Positions 44,923-55,054 are shown, counted from the stretch's first letter. The stretch: 64,000 bases of DNA from Algibacter pacificus (GCF_008033385.1 NZ_VOGY01000001.1:434001-498000); one strand, 5' to 3'. Notes: generated from the sequence alone by a model not told the origin. Translations and numbers: made by a program.

Positions 44923-47379
44923 TTAAAATTTCATAGTTGTTTTTATATTAAAAACACGCGGTGTTAAATAATTTGGAATGGCGTATTGACGTTTACTATA
45001 CGCATCGCGCACCCAAGTGTTGGTTATCGAGTTTTGTGCATCGAATATGTTATATATTTCAAAACCAAAAGAAAGTGCTTTAAATGGTTTTTTCCAACCG
45101 GAATCAAATTGTTTTTTATCGTCTACAATTACAAATTGTAGTCCTAAATCGGCACGTTTATAATCTGGTAATCTGTTTTGGTAGTCATAAGCATCGGCAT
45201 AACTAGGCGATCCCCCTGGTAAACCGGTGTTGTAAACCAAGTTTAAATACATTTTTAGGTTTGGTACATTGGGCACGTAATCTTGAAACAATGCCGCAAA
45301 TTTTAAACGCTGATCTGTTGGGCGCGCAATATAGCCACGATTATCAATGTTTTCTTCATTTTTTAAATACCCAAAACTAAACCAAGATTCTGTTCCCGGC
45401 ACAAATTCGCCATTAAGGCGCATATCTAAACCGTAAGCGTAAGCTTTTGCATTATTATTAGCAGCGTAGCGAATACGTACATTTTCTAGGGTATACGGAT
45501 TAACATCGGTAATACCTTTATAATAAAGTTCGGTAGTTAGTTTAAATGGACGCTCCCACATTTTAAAACTATAATCGTTTCCTAAAACTAAATGAAGTGA
45601 TTTTTGCGCTTTAACATCAGGTTGAATGGTTCCAGAAGCATCACGTAATTCACGATAAAAAGGCGGCTGGTAATATAAACCTGTTGCGACTCTAAACAGC
45701 ATATCTTTTTCCCAATTTGGTTTTATGGTGAATTGTGCACGCGGACTAAACACCACTTGATTTGTGTTTGAAACGCCATCGCCTGAAACAGACCAACTAT
45801 GCATTCTAGCACCAGCATTATACCAAACATCACTAGTACCAATCATAGAACGTTTGCTCCATTGAGCATAAGCTTGGAAACGGTTAATTTGAGTATTATT
45901 AGTAGATCGAACGTTTTGATACGGGGTTAATGGTCCAGTAAAAGGTTCATAAGGCTGATCGTTGATTATAGATTTTTCTGGTCTTATTGAAAATCTTGCC
46001 GAATCGATAACTTCCCATTCCACCAAGCGGTCTCTAATATCTTCATGGGTATATTTAACCGACCATTCGATGCGGTTGTCATCAATTTTTAAATCGCCTT
46101 TATGTTCAATATTAGTTATCATGGCGTCTAAATCATTTCTACCATGATTTAATTGACTTCCAACGCCTTCGCTAAATTCTACTTCACCTAAATTTTCGTC
46201 TCCAATATTACTATTAACTTCACCTAAACGGTATTGGGCTAAAATATCGAAATATTCTTCTTCTGTAGTGTGGTAAGTAGATGCAATGAGCTTTAAAGTT
46301 AAATCGTTGTTTACAAAGTACGTACCTTTAAAGGCACCAAAATAAGTTTGGTACTCGTCTTTTTCTTGACCTTCATAAAATATTAAAAGCGCCATAGGGT
46401 CGGTGAGTGTGCCAAAATTGGTTTGCCTTGTTTGGGGCTCAAAGTTGTATTTGTTAATGGAAGCATTTCCTAAAAAGCTCAACTGAAATTTATCGGTAAA
46501 CTTATAAGTGAAAAAGGCTTGGGCATCGGCAAATGTAGGTTTTACGTTGGTTTCGGTTTCTTTGGCATCTACCAACAAGCTATTATCGCGATAGCGCAAA
46601 CCAACAATACTAGTAAATTTAGAATCTTTACTGATATTTTCTACGGAAAGACTCCCGCCAAGTAAACTTACATCGGCGTTAATTTCAAATTGATATGGTG
46701 TTTTGTAAGTGATATCTAAAACAGACGATAATTTATCGCCATATTTAGCTTGAAATCCACCTGCGGAAAAATCGACGTTTTGAACCAAATTAGAGTTTAC
46801 AAAACTTAAACCTTCCTGCTGTCCGGAACGAATTAAAAACGGACGATAGACTTCAATATCATTTACATAGACTAAGTTTTCATCGTAATTTCCACCACGA
46901 ACCGAGTATTGTGTGCTTAGTTCGTTATTATTACTAACGCCAGGTAAAGTCATTAATAAATTTTCTACCCCAGCATTGGCACCGGGGATTTTTCGGATAG
47001 TTTCGGGGGTTAAAGTGATAATACCTTCAACTTCTTTTCTTCGGTTATTGGTCACTATAACGGCTGCTATTTGTTCAATAGAAGTGCTCATTACAGGGTT
47101 GAATTCATAAATCTCTCCATTTTTTAAGTTGAAAGCACTCTCGATTTTTTTAAATGAAAGGTGTGTAAATTCAACTAAAACATCTTTATTCGCGTTTATG
47201 GTTAAACTAAAAAAACCATTGGCATTACTAACGGTTCCCTGTGTATCAGATTTAATGTTAACTTGTTCTATGGGTAAATTATTTTCATCTAAAATAACAC
47301 CTTTTATGGTTGCTGTTTGAGCAAAACCAAAATAGAGACTGAATAAAAATAAATTGAAAAGTATAAATTTTGTTTTCAA
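44923..47379 (-). CDS. TonB-dependent receptor with carboxypeptidase-like N-terminal domain
   Basis: An 818-residue outer-membrane receptor. Signal peptide to about residue 20 (YFGFAQ), then a CarboxypepD-regulatory-like domain (about 22-105; ATIKGVILDENNLPIEQVNI), a plug domain (about 110-220; GANAGVENLLMTLPGVSNN, YSVRGGNYDENLVYVND) and a barrel to the C-terminal Phe (TTMKF). There is no SusD gene beside it and no SusC-specific length, so it is a non-SusC receptor. The only usable start is TTG at 47379, since an in-frame stop lies just upstream. Substrate unknown. The M23 gene starts upstream with a 22-bp gap, so the two are co-transcribed. Confidence 0.85.
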   Translation of the reverse strand: MKTKFILFNLFLFSLYFGFAQTATIKGVILDENNLPIEQVNIKSDTQGTVSNANGFFSLTINANKDVLVEFTHLSFKKIESAFNLKNGEIYEFNPVMSTSIEQIAAVIVTNNRRKEVEGIITLTPETIRKIPGANAGVENLLMTLPGVSNNNELSTQYSVRGGNYDENLVYVNDIEVYRPFLIRSGQQEGLSFVNSNLVQNVDFSAGGFQAKYGDKLSSVLDITYKTPYQFEINADVSLLGGSLSVENISKDSKFTSIVGLRYRDNSLLVDAKETETNVKPTFADAQAFFTYKFTDKFQLSFLGNASINKYNFEPQTRQTNFGTLTDPMALLIFYEGQEKDEYQTYFGAFKGTYFVNNDLTLKLIASTYHTTEEEYFDILAQYRLGEVNSNIGDENLGEVEFSEGVGSQLNHGRNDLDAMITNIEHKGDLKIDDNRIEWSVKYTHEDIRDRLVEWEVIDSARFSIRPEKSIINDQPYEPFTGPLTPYQNVRSTNNTQINRFQAYAQWSKRSMIGTSDVWYNAGARMHSWSVSGDGVSNTNQVVFSPRAQFTIKPNWEKDMLFRVATGLYYQPPFYRELRDASGTIQPDVKAQKSLHLVLGNDYSFKMWERPFKLTTELYYKGITDVNPYTLENVRIRYAANNNAKAYAYGLDMRLNGEFVPGTESWFSFGYLKNEENIDNRGYIARPTDQRLKFAALFQDYVPNVPNLKMYLNLVYNTGLPGGSPSYADAYDYQNRLPDYKRADLGLQFVIVDDKKQFDSGWKKPFKALSFGFEIYNIFDAQNSITNTWVRDAYSKRQYAIPNYLTPRVFNIKTTMKF

Positions 47380-47401
47380 ACGGTTGAAGGATTAGTTAGC
47401 A

Positions 47402-49087
47402 TTACTTTCTGTAAAATAACGCTTCAAAAGTAGAATTATTTCCAACATTATCGGTAACAATGACTTTTAAATTGTTGTTTATATCTGTAAAATCGCCATC
47501 ATTAAAATCGTAAGTTAAAGTATTTGTTTTGTATTCGTACTCCATTAAAATAAATTTCCCATTTATAGTGGCTCGATAATTAGAAATTCCCGAAAGATTG
47601 TCGCTTATTTTAATTTTTAAATACCTAAAATTACTTAACCATTGTTTGTTTTTAAAATTTGCCGCTTTAATAGTTGGCGGCGTATTATCTGTGGCTAGAG
47701 CGTATTTGCCTAAATATTTGGTACTGGTTATTAAGGTGTCGCCTTTTCTTTCAGTGGTTGAATACACGGGATAGTTTTTACGTCCAACTAAGCGTGCAAT
47801 AAATAATTTGGATTTATCAGTTTCATTATAGTTGCTAATATCAAAAGAAATATTGAAGTTTTTTTGAGTGGGAATTGTATTATCATGAAGAAATAAAGTG
47901 TCGTTTTCTACTTCAAAATTCATGTAAAAATCTTTATAGAAGGTGTCTTTATAAAAATTCACTCTAATTTTTCCTTCTTTTAAATTAGTAACTTGCTTGT
48001 TATTTATAAAATAGGGTGTTATTTTTTCTTCTTTAATTTTCGCATCGGTATTTTTAGAACCTCTTATGTTAAGGGTAATCCAGGTGTCGTTATTTTTAAA
48101 ATCGGAAACACGAATTTTATAAACGGAATTGGTACTATCTTTTATATTTAAAACACCATTGTTGATTATAGGTTTAAGTAAACTTAAAGGATTGTTTTGT
48201 TTAAATAAAAGCTGGATACGTTCTTTTTTAGTTATATAATGTTCGTAATCTATTAAAGCATTGATGTGTTTTGTTTCATCGAAAGAAAATTCTTTAAAAT
48301 CGATTTCAAAATTTGGCGCTCCATTAATTAGGGTTTCAATATGGTAAACGCCGTTAGAATTTCCGGCCAAATCTTGTCGGTCAATGGTTTTAACTCCAAA
48401 GCCAATATTACCAACGGCATCAATTGTTTTGGTTACAAAATTGCCGTTCTTTAAGGGAATAAGATTTATTTTTTGTTTGGTATTTTTCTTATTAATAAAA
48501 GAATTTTTATCTAAAGGATAAGCGTAAAGCCCTTGTATTATAGGTGCTTTGGTGTCTAAAATATCAATACCAAAAAGCATGGGATTTAAAGGATGCTCTT
48601 CTTTATTTCTAATTTCAAAATGAAGATGGGGGCCGCCAGAACTGCCTGTGTTTCCGCTATAAGCTACGGTGTTTCCTTGGATTACCGGTAGTTCTTCTGG
48701 GGTGGGGAATAGTTCAATTTCATAGCTTTCAGCTTCGTATTGTTTCTTTTTTACATAAGCTTCAATCTCGGGTGCAAATTTTTGTAAATGCGCATAAACT
48801 GTGGTGTAACCATTTGGATGTGTAATGTAAAGCGCTTTTCCGTAACCGTAATGTGCAATTTTAATACGACTTACAAATCCGCTTGCCGAAGCTTTTACTT
48901 TTAAGCCTGTTCGTTGCTTTGTTTTAAGGTCCATTCCGGAGTGAAAATGGTTAGAGCGTAATTCGGCAAAAGTACCAGCCAAAACTAAAGTAACGTCTAA
49001 AGGGCTTTTAAAATAATCTTGCGGATAGTTGTTTTGAGCCTTTAAAAAAAAAGAACAAAACAAAAGTAGGTAAAGTGTAAATTTCAT
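47402..49087 (-). CDS. Exported M23-family peptidase (LytM domain)
   Basis: A 561-residue secreted protein with a signal peptide to about residue 17. The LytM/M23 domain is N-terminal (about 35-195): the zinc ligands lie in NHFHSGMDLKTKQ (His and Asp) and GPHLHFEIRN (HxH), with YAHLQKF between. It is expected to cut peptide bridges in peptidoglycan or other substrates. The remaining 360 residues are beta-rich, of unknown role and longer than in simple LytM proteins. Gene order is M23 then TonB receptor; both sit on the minus strand, divergent from the cell-division genes. Confidence 0.85.
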   Translation of the reverse strand: MKFTLYLLLFCSFFLKAQNNYPQDYFKSPLDVTLVLAGTFAELRSNHFHSGMDLKTKQRTGLKVKASASGFVSRIKIAHYGYGKALYITHPNGYTTVYAHLQKFAPEIEAYVKKKQYEAESYEIELFPTPEELPVIQGNTVAYSGNTGSSGGPHLHFEIRNKEEHPLNPMLFGIDILDTKAPIIQGLYAYPLDKNSFINKKNTKQKINLIPLKNGNFVTKTIDAVGNIGFGVKTIDRQDLAGNSNGVYHIETLINGAPNFEIDFKEFSFDETKHINALIDYEHYITKKERIQLLFKQNNPLSLLKPIINNGVLNIKDSTNSVYKIRVSDFKNNDTWITLNIRGSKNTDAKIKEEKITPYFINNKQVTNLKEGKIRVNFYKDTFYKDFYMNFEVENDTLFLHDNTIPTQKNFNISFDISNYNETDKSKLFIARLVGRKNYPVYSTTERKGDTLITSTKYLGKYALATDNTPPTIKAANFKNKQWLSNFRYLKIKISDNLSGISNYRATINGKFILMEYEYKTNTLTYDFNDGDFTDINNNLKVIVTDNVGNNSTFEALFYRK

Positions 49088-49209
49088 AAAATAATTATAA
49101 CTGCTAAAATATTAATTTGAACCGAAAACTCAAAAGAATAAAACATAAACAAAGCCGTAGTATTTAAAAGAAGGCATAAATAACTAGTTGAAAATTTATT
49201 GAAAAACAA

Positions 49210-49240
49210 TTGTAAAATAAGGTAAGGAATGTTAACTTTG
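49210..49240 (+). promoter_or_regulatory. Bacteroidota-type promoter upstream of zapB-like/zapA
   Basis: TTG (49210-49212) and TAACTTTG (49233-49240), a match to TAnnTTTG, with a 20-bp spacer, ending 24 bp before the ATG at 49265. Confidence 0.6.
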
Positions 49241-49264
49241 TAATATAAGTATTGAAATTTGTAA

Positions 49265-49555
49265 ATGAGTAATATTGAAGATATTGTAGATTCGTTAGAA
49301 AACAAAATTAGCAAGGTATTACACAAAATAGAGCTTTTAAAGCAAACTAATTTGAAATTACGTGAAGAATTAGAAGTTTCAAAGCAGGAAGTTTTACACC
49401 AAAAAAAGCTAAATGCCGATTGGAAAGAAAATTATGAAGCTCTAAAAATTGCGAACTCAATGCTTGGTGGTGACGATAATAAAAGAGAAACTAAGCTTAA
49501 AATAAATGCTTTAATTAGAGAAATTGACCATTGTATTGGGCAACTATCTAAATAA
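49265..49555 (+). CDS. Small coiled-coil protein upstream of zapA (ZapB-like)
   Basis: A 96-residue protein, almost wholly coiled coil (heptads from IEDIVDSLENKISKVLHKIE to residue 65) ending in a helical tail LKINALIREIDHCIGQLSK. It is 15 bp upstream of zapA, a regular arrangement in Bacteroidota, and may act as its partner in Z-ring control, as ZapB does in other bacteria. Similarity to ZapB is only in size and structure, so function is inferred from context. Confidence 0.7.
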   Translation: MSNIEDIVDSLENKISKVLHKIELLKQTNLKLREELEVSKQEVLHQKKLNADWKENYEALKIANSMLGGDDNKRETKLKINALIREIDHCIGQLSK

Positions 49556-49570
49556 AGCTAACTAAATTCA

Positions 49571-49864
49571 ATGTCGGAAAAGCTTAAAATAAAGCTATCT
49601 ATTGGTAATAGGGTCTATCCTTTAACTATTGACCCAAGTCAAGAAGAAGGTTTACGTAAAGCTGCAAAAAACATTGAGGTTATGATAAAACAATTTGAGC
49701 AAAGTTATTCTGTTCGAGATAAACAAGATGTTTTGGCTATGTGTGCCTTGCAATTTGCATCTCAAGTAGAGCAGAAATCTATAGATAAAACAAATGTAAA
49801 TGAGCATGTTGAGGATAAACTTAATGCGCTTAACAATTTGCTAAATTCATATATAGTATCTTAA
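49571..49864 (+). CDS. zapA: Cell division protein ZapA
   Basis: A 97-residue protein with the ZapA layout: an N-terminal strand-rich part KIKLSIGNRVYPLTIDPSQEE and a long helix pair with DVLAMCALQFASQ near 57-69. ZapA crosslinks FtsZ filaments at the division site. It is co-transcribed with the upstream coiled-coil gene and followed by a 6S-like RNA and rny. Confidence 0.88.
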   Translation: MSEKLKIKLSIGNRVYPLTIDPSQEEGLRKAAKNIEVMIKQFEQSYSVRDKQDVLAMCALQFASQVEQKSIDKTNVNEHVEDKLNALNNLLNSYIVS

Positions 49865-49894
49865 TTCGTTCTTTAAAAAAAACTAAAAGTTACT

Positions 49895-50080
49895 GCCTAC
49901 ATTGGTTATTTTTTTTGATAAACTCAACGTTAATTCTTTAAAAAGGGTGAGTTTAAGTTGTAAAAGCAGGCTGCAATATTAAATTTATTTAATATTTAGC
50001 AGATCCTTGATCAGCTTGTTAGCCCTAAACTTGTATTTAAGGAGTTTATACAAAATTTTATGCTGGTGTAGGCTTTTTTT
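49895..50080 (+). ncRNA. ssrS: 6S RNA-like structured RNA (6S-Flavo type)
   Basis: About 186 nt between zapA and rny. Closing stem GCCTACA (49895-49901)/TGTAGGC (50067-50073) directly followed by seven T, so the transcript ends with its own terminator. Inside are AAACTCA (49920-49926)/TGAGTTT (49948-49954), a long hairpin CTGC-AATATTAAA/TTTAATATT-TA-GCAG (49971-50002), and TAAACT/AGTTTA near 50024-50048. Size, closing stem and the zapA-rny position fit the 6S RNA that I recall for flavobacteria, which binds RNA polymerase. Identity needs a covariance-model search; structure is directly visible. Confidence 0.65.
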
Positions 50081-50107
50081 ATATATTATAATCAACTAAT
50101 TTAAAAG

Positions 50108-51679
50108 ATGAATCCAATTATATTTGTAGTAGGTGGTGTTGTTTTAGGGCTTGCAATAGGCTTTGTTATAGCAAAAACGATAGAGAAAAACAATGCGTCT
50201 AAACTTATAAAAAACGCTAAAAAGAATGCGGCTTCAATACTCAAACAAGCTAATTTAGAAGGCGAGAGCATTAAAAAAGATAAAATGCTTCAGGCTAAAG
50301 AGAAATTTTTAGAACTTAAAGCAGAGCACGAAAAGGTTATTTTAAGTCGTGACAAAAAAATTGGTGAAGCTGAAAAACGTACACGAGATAAAGAATCTCA
50401 AGTGTCAAGTGAATTGGCTAAAAATAAAAAATCTAATGATAGTTTAGAGCGTAAAATAAAGGATTACAACCATAAACTTGATGTGCTAGAAACTAAACAA
50501 GCAGAGGTGGATAGGTTGCATAGAAGTCAGGTACAACAACTAGAGGTAATTTCAAGCCTTTCGGCAGAAGAAGCTAAGCAGCAATTAGTAGAATCTTTAA
50601 AAGGAGAAGCTAAAAACGAAGCTATGGCATTTATTCAAAACGCTTTAGAAGAGGCAAAATTAACAGCCGAACAAGATGCAAAGAAAATTATAATAAACAC
50701 CATACAACGTATTGGAACAGAGGAAGCCGTTGATAACTGTGTATCTGTATTTAATATAGAATCTGATGATGTTAAAGGACGTATTATTGGTCGTGAAGGT
50801 CGAAATATACGCGCTATTGAGGCTGCTACAGGGGTTGAAATAATAGTTGATGATACGCCAGAAGCCATTATTTTATCATGTTTCGATTCTGTTCGTCGGG
50901 AAATTGCTCGTTTATCACTTCATAAATTAGTAACAGACGGTAGAATACATCCTGCACGAATTGAAGAGATTGTTAGGAAAACACAAAAACAAATTGAACA
51001 GGAAATTATTGAAGTTGGTAAGCGTACAGTTATCGATTTGGGTATACATAATCTACATCCAGAATTAATAAAAATGGTAGGTAGAATGAAGTATCGTTCA
51101 TCTTATGGACAAAACTTATTGCAACACTCGCGTGAAGTTGCTAAGCTTTGTGGTGTAATGGCTGCAGAATTAGGCTTAAATCCAAAATTAGCAAAACGTG
51201 CAGGGTTACTGCATGATATAGGTAAAGTGCCAGATGCCGAAACAGATATGGAAACACCACACGCTATATTAGGTATGCAATGGGCAGAGAAATTTGGTGA
51301 AAAAGACGATGTAATAAATGCTATTGGAGCGCACCACGATGAAATAGAAATGAAATCTTTATTAGCACCAATTATTCAGGTTTGTGATGCCATTTCTGGC
51401 GCTAGACCAGGTGCGCGTCGTCAAGTTTTAGATAGTTATATTCAACGTTTAAAAGATTTAGAAGAAATTGCTTTTGGTTTTAATGGGGTTAAAAAGGCCT
51501 ATGCCATTCAGGCAGGTAGAGAATTGCGTGTTATTGTTGAAAGCGAAAAGGTAAGCGATCAAAATGCAGCCGATTTATCGTTTAATATTTCTCAAAAAAT
51601 TCAAACGGATATGACGTATCCTGGGCAGGTAAAAGTAACTGTAATAAGAGAAACGCGTGCCGTTAATATAGCAAAGTAA
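50108..51679 (+). CDS. rny: Ribonuclease Y
   Basis: A 523-residue membrane-anchored endoribonuclease that starts mRNA decay. An N-terminal transmembrane helix (residues 4-22), a long coiled coil (about 30-200), a KH domain ([19 protein letters not shown] near 221-239), and an HD domain with the metal-binding HD pair in [14 protein letters not shown] near 363-376. Length and order match the family. It follows the 6S-like RNA and ends with a strong terminator. Confidence 0.95.
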   Translation: MNPIIFVVGGVVLGLAIGFVIAKTIEKNNASKLIKNAKKNAASILKQANLEGESIKKDKMLQAKEKFLELKAEHEKVILSRDKKIGEAEKRTRDKESQVSSELAKNKKSNDSLERKIKDYNHKLDVLETKQAEVDRLHRSQVQQLEVISSLSAEEAKQQLVESLKGEAKNEAMAFIQNALEEAKLTAEQDAKKIIINTIQRIGTEEAVDNCVSVFNIESDDVKGRIIGREGRNIRAIEAATGVEIIVDDTPEAIILSCFDSVRREIARLSLHKLVTDGRIHPARIEEIVRKTQKQIEQEIIEVGKRTVIDLGIHNLHPELIKMVGRMKYRSSYGQNLLQHSREVAKLCGVMAAELGLNPKLAKRAGLLHDIGKVPDAETDMETPHAILGMQWAEKFGEKDDVINAIGAHHDEIEMKSLLAPIIQVCDAISGARPGARRQVLDSYIQRLKDLEEIAFGFNGVKKAYAIQAGRELRVIVESEKVSDQNAADLSFNISQKIQTDMTYPGQVKVTVIRETRAVNIAK

Positions 51680-51735
51680 ATATAAATTTGCAGTAGATAT
51701 AGAATGCGTAAAAAATTATATTTAATATGCTTTAA

Positions 51736-51772
51736 AGACTCAAACCTCAATATGGTTTGAGTTTTTTTTTTT
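51736..51772 (+). terminator. Terminator of rny
   Basis: ACTCAAACC (51738-51746) and GGTTTGAGT (51754-51762) make a perfect 9-bp stem with a 7-nt loop followed by ten T. Confidence 0.9.
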
Positions 51773-52122
51773 AGCTGTTTTTAGTTTTGATCTTTTTGTA
51801 GTTTTAAGTTAAGAATGATCCTGATTGATGACATTATAACATTAAAGCCCTAAAGGAGGTTCGGGTATAGGAATAATTATTTAAACCTAAAGCAAAATAG
51901 AGCGATTTAAAACAAGTAAATTCAAGAGTATCTGTGTTTTAAAAGTATAAAGTATTAAATTTGTAAATAAACGATTGTAATTTTTACAAGGTTATGTAGT
52001 ATGTGAATTATTAAGTGTTGATAAATTTGTTACGCAAACACTGCACCATAATTATAATGTGCTTATTTGTAAAAACATAGGAAAACGGGGTTGTATAAAA
52101 AATGTAAAATATACAATTATTT

Positions 52123-52167
52123 CAGGATAGAACAGGATGCGTTTTAGTTTAGAATCTAATAGATTTG
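52123..52167 (+). promoter_or_regulatory. CAGGAT direct-repeat operator and -7 box of the DUF1080 unit
   Basis: CAGGAT at 52123-52128 and 52133-52138, one helical turn apart, followed after 21 bp by TAGATTTG (52160-52167), a perfect TAnnTTTG box. The repeat occupies the place of the -33 element, as expected for an activator site. The same arrangement recurs before the sulfatase gene at 55147. Confidence 0.65.
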
Positions 52168-52301
52168 GTTGTCTAATTAAGCTAGACTTTAATTTCAATT
52201 ATTAATTATTTAAATTAGTTTGTCATTTTCATCATAGAGTAATAGTAATATGATGGAAACTTTTTTTTTATAATGTATCTTTAAATCATTTAACAAATAG
52301 T

Positions 52302-53705
52302 ATGAAAATCTTTCAATCAAATTTATTATTTTTTGTTGCCTTTCTATGTTTAGGTAATATTTATTCTTGTAAAGAGGAAAAACAAGACGTTCCTTGGATT
52401 AACTTAATTCAAAAAAACACTTTAGATGGCTGGACCATTTTAGGTGGAAATGCAACCTATAAAGTAGATAATGGGGTAATCACAGGAACCACAGTTTCTG
52501 ATACACCAAATACATTTTTAACAACAAACGAAATGTATGATGATTTTATATTTGAAATTGAATATAAAGTTGATTCAACTATGAATTCTGGTATTCAAAT
52601 AAGAAGTAATAGTTTACCTTATTATAGAGATGGCATGGTGCATGGGTACCAAATAGAAATAGACCCTTCTAAAAGAGCTTGGAGTGGCGGTATTTATGAT
52701 GAAAAAAGACGTAGATGGCTAAATCCATTAGTAAATAACCCTGAGGCACAAGCGGCTTTTAAGCAAAATGAATGGAATCATTACCGTGTGGAAGCTATTG
52801 GAGACACGCTAAAAACATGGATTAATGGAGTTCCTGCTTCTTATTTAATAGATGATAAAACAGCTTCTGGATTTATCGGTTTACAAGTACACTCTATAGG
52901 AAATAAAATAGAAAAACTTGGCAAACACGTGATGTGGAAAAACGCTAAGATTTTAACAGAAAACTTATCCAAATACTCAACCAAAACACCACTGAAACCT
53001 ATTGTAACAAAAAATAATCTAACCTATGATGAAAAAAGATCGGGATGGAAAATGCTTTGGGACGGAAAAACGACCAAAGGTTGGAGAGGCGCTAAATTGG
53101 ATAAATTTCCTGAGTCTGGTTGGGTTATAGAAAACGGAGAGCTTATTGTTTTGGATACCGGAGGAGAAGAGTCTACGGCAGGAGGAGACATCGTCACGAC
53201 TCAAGATTATAGTAATTTTGAGTTGCAAGTGGATTTTAAATTAACTCCAGGTGCCAATAGTGGTATTAAATATTATGTAGATACCGAAATTAATAAAGGC
53301 CCTGGATCTTCTATAGGCTTAGAGTATCAAATTTTAGACGATGCGCTTCATCCCGATGCTAAAAAGGGGTCGCATGAAGGTAGTAGAACCGTTTGTTCGC
53401 TTTACGATTTAATTCAGGCAGACACCAAAAAACCTTTAAAACCTATTGGAGAATGGAATACTGCATATATTAAATCTATTAATAATCATGTTGAGCACTG
53501 GATTAACGATGTGAAAGTTTTAGAATATGAGCGCGGAAGTGATGAGTTTTTAAAATTAGTTTCAGAAAGCAAATATGAAAAATGGCCAAATTTTGGATTG
53601 CTAAGTAAAGGGCAGATTTTATTGCAAGATCATGGCGATCGAGTAGCGTTTAGAAATATAAAAATTAAAGTTCCAAAAGCAAAATCAAGTAAAAATGGAA
53701 AATAA
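52302..53705 (+). CDS. Two-domain DUF1080 (3-keto-glycoside hydrolase type) lipoprotein
   Basis: A 467-residue lipoprotein (lipobox IYSC near residue 23) with two DUF1080 beta-sandwich domains, about 35-215 and 245-455. Both show the family signatures: DGWTILGG and KGWRGAKL openings, NSGIQIRS and NSGIKYYV strands, and EWNHYRVEAIGDTLKTWING and EWNTAYIKSINNHVEHWIND for the two halves. DUF1080 is called 3-keto-disaccharide hydrolase. Such proteins act with Gfo/Idh dehydrogenases on C3-oxidised sugars. The stop overlaps the next gene by 11 bp, so the two are translated together and probably share a pathway in the periplasm. Confidence 0.85.
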   Translation: MKIFQSNLLFFVAFLCLGNIYSCKEEKQDVPWINLIQKNTLDGWTILGGNATYKVDNGVITGTTVSDTPNTFLTTNEMYDDFIFEIEYKVDSTMNSGIQIRSNSLPYYRDGMVHGYQIEIDPSKRAWSGGIYDEKRRRWLNPLVNNPEAQAAFKQNEWNHYRVEAIGDTLKTWINGVPASYLIDDKTASGFIGLQVHSIGNKIEKLGKHVMWKNAKILTENLSKYSTKTPLKPIVTKNNLTYDEKRSGWKMLWDGKTTKGWRGAKLDKFPESGWVIENGELIVLDTGGEESTAGGDIVTTQDYSNFELQVDFKLTPGANSGIKYYVDTEINKGPGSSIGLEYQILDDALHPDAKKGSHEGSRTVCSLYDLIQADTKKPLKPIGEWNTAYIKSINNHVEHWINDVKVLEYERGSDEFLKLVSESKYEKWPNFGLLSKGQILLQDHGDRVAFRNIKIKVPKAKSSKNGK

Positions 53706-55038
53706 TCGTAGAGATTTTATAAAAAAAACGGCCGTAGCTGCTTTAGGTGTTAGTTTAACAGGTAAGGTTAATGCCATGTCTGCAAGTAGTTATAATAATA
53801 TAATTGGAGCTAACGATCGTATCAATGTTGCTATTGCAGGATTAGGACGTAGGCTACAAGCTTTTAAGCAACCTATAGGTTTAAAAGAAAGTAATGTGAA
53901 ATTACTCTACCTGTGTGATGTTATGGAAAGCCAACGCCTAAAAGCATTAGATGGTTTTGGTAAGTATATAGATTATAAGCCTACTTTAGAAAATGACATA
54001 AGAAACGTATTGGACGATAAAAATGTCGATGTTCTTATAAATGCCACGCCAGACCATTGGCATACACCTGGTTCTATAATGGCAATGAAGGCAGGAAAGC
54101 ATGTATATGTTGAGAAACCATGTAGCCATAATATGTATGAAAATGAACAATTGGTTAAAGCTGCTAAACATTATAATAAAGTGGTTCAAATGGGTAACCA
54201 ACAACGTTCCTCGGGGCATACCATTGAAATTATTAAAGAAATTCACAATGGTATTATAGGTAAGCCATATAAAGCCGTTGCTTTTTATAATAATGCGCGT
54301 GGACAGGTGCCTTTGCAAAAAAGTGCTCCTGTTCCTGATGGATTAGACTGGGATTTATGGCAAGGCCCAGCGCCAAGACGAGATTATACTTCAGAAACAT
54401 GGAATTACAATTGGCATTGGTATGGCTGGAACTATGGAACAGCAGAAGCAGGAAATAATGCTACACACGAGTTAGATGTTGCACGCTGGGCGCTGCAAGT
54501 CGATTTTCCGCAGCACGTATATGTCGAGGCCGAAAAACGACAGTTTTTAGATGACGGTTGGGAGATGTATGATGATATGGAGGCAACATTTAAATTTTCA
54601 GAAAATAAAACCATTAAGTGGGATGGTAAATCTAGAAACAGTTATAGTACCTATGGCGGTGGTCGCGGAACTATTATTTATGGTACCGAAGGCTCTGTTT
54701 TTGTAGATAGAGGTAAATACATGCTTTATGATCGAAGAGGTAAGTTAATTAAAGAATATAATTCAGCATCAAAAGAAGCAGGAACTGCGCTTGGCGGTGG
54801 AGGAGATACCTCTACAAAACATGTTCAAAACCTTTTTGATACCATTAGAGGGAAGTCAAAATTAACAGCACCTATTGATGATGCAAGTAAAAGTATGGCT
54901 ATGGTGCATTATGCAAACATTGCTTATAGAATTAATGCGGGTTATGATATTGATGATAAAACCGGTATGATGTTTAATAGGGAGGCCATGAAGCTGTGGT
55001 CTAGAACTTATGAACCAGGTTGGGAACCAACTATTTAA
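53695..55038 (+). CDS. Tat-exported Gfo/Idh/MocA oxidoreductase
   Basis: A 447-residue enzyme. The N-terminus has a twin-arginine motif, RRDFIKK at 5-11, followed by a hydrophobic segment and cleavage near VNAMSAS, so it is exported folded with its cofactor. A Rossmann fold follows (INVAIAGLGRRL), then ATPDHWHTPGS and the catalytic-lysine region VYVEKPCSHN near 121. The C-terminal part has WNWHWYG and GNNATHELDVARWAL, typical of the bacterial Tat-exported group. It probably oxidises sugar C3 hydroxyls, or shuttles keto-sugar hydride, for the overlapping DUF1080 protein. A terminator follows. Confidence 0.88.
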   Translation: MENNRRDFIKKTAVAALGVSLTGKVNAMSASSYNNIIGANDRINVAIAGLGRRLQAFKQPIGLKESNVKLLYLCDVMESQRLKALDGFGKYIDYKPTLENDIRNVLDDKNVDVLINATPDHWHTPGSIMAMKAGKHVYVEKPCSHNMYENEQLVKAAKHYNKVVQMGNQQRSSGHTIEIIKEIHNGIIGKPYKAVAFYNNARGQVPLQKSAPVPDGLDWDLWQGPAPRRDYTSETWNYNWHWYGWNYGTAEAGNNATHELDVARWALQVDFPQHVYVEAEKRQFLDDGWEMYDDMEATFKFSENKTIKWDGKSRNSYSTYGGGRGTIIYGTEGSVFVDRGKYMLYDRRGKLIKEYNSASKEAGTALGGGGDTSTKHVQNLFDTIRGKSKLTAPIDDASKSMAMVHYANIAYRINAGYDIDDKTGMMFNREAMKLWSRTYEPGWEPTI

Positions 55039-55054
55039 TAGATAAGTAAAATGT

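Larger units (their letters stand above)
51680..52301. other. Intergenic region, 622 bp, between rny and PUL
   Basis: Holds the rny terminator at its left end and the CAGGAT direct-repeat control region at 52123-52167. Between them about 350 bp of AT-rich DNA has no ORF of coding character. A TAAATTTG box at about 51955 has no well-placed -33 element. A second candidate start site could lie here; nothing more is supported. Confidence 0.5.

Noticed and set aside
44923-47379. SusC-type receptor
   Set aside because: It lacks a SusD neighbour and is shorter than SusC proteins; called a plain TonB receptor with an N-terminal extension.
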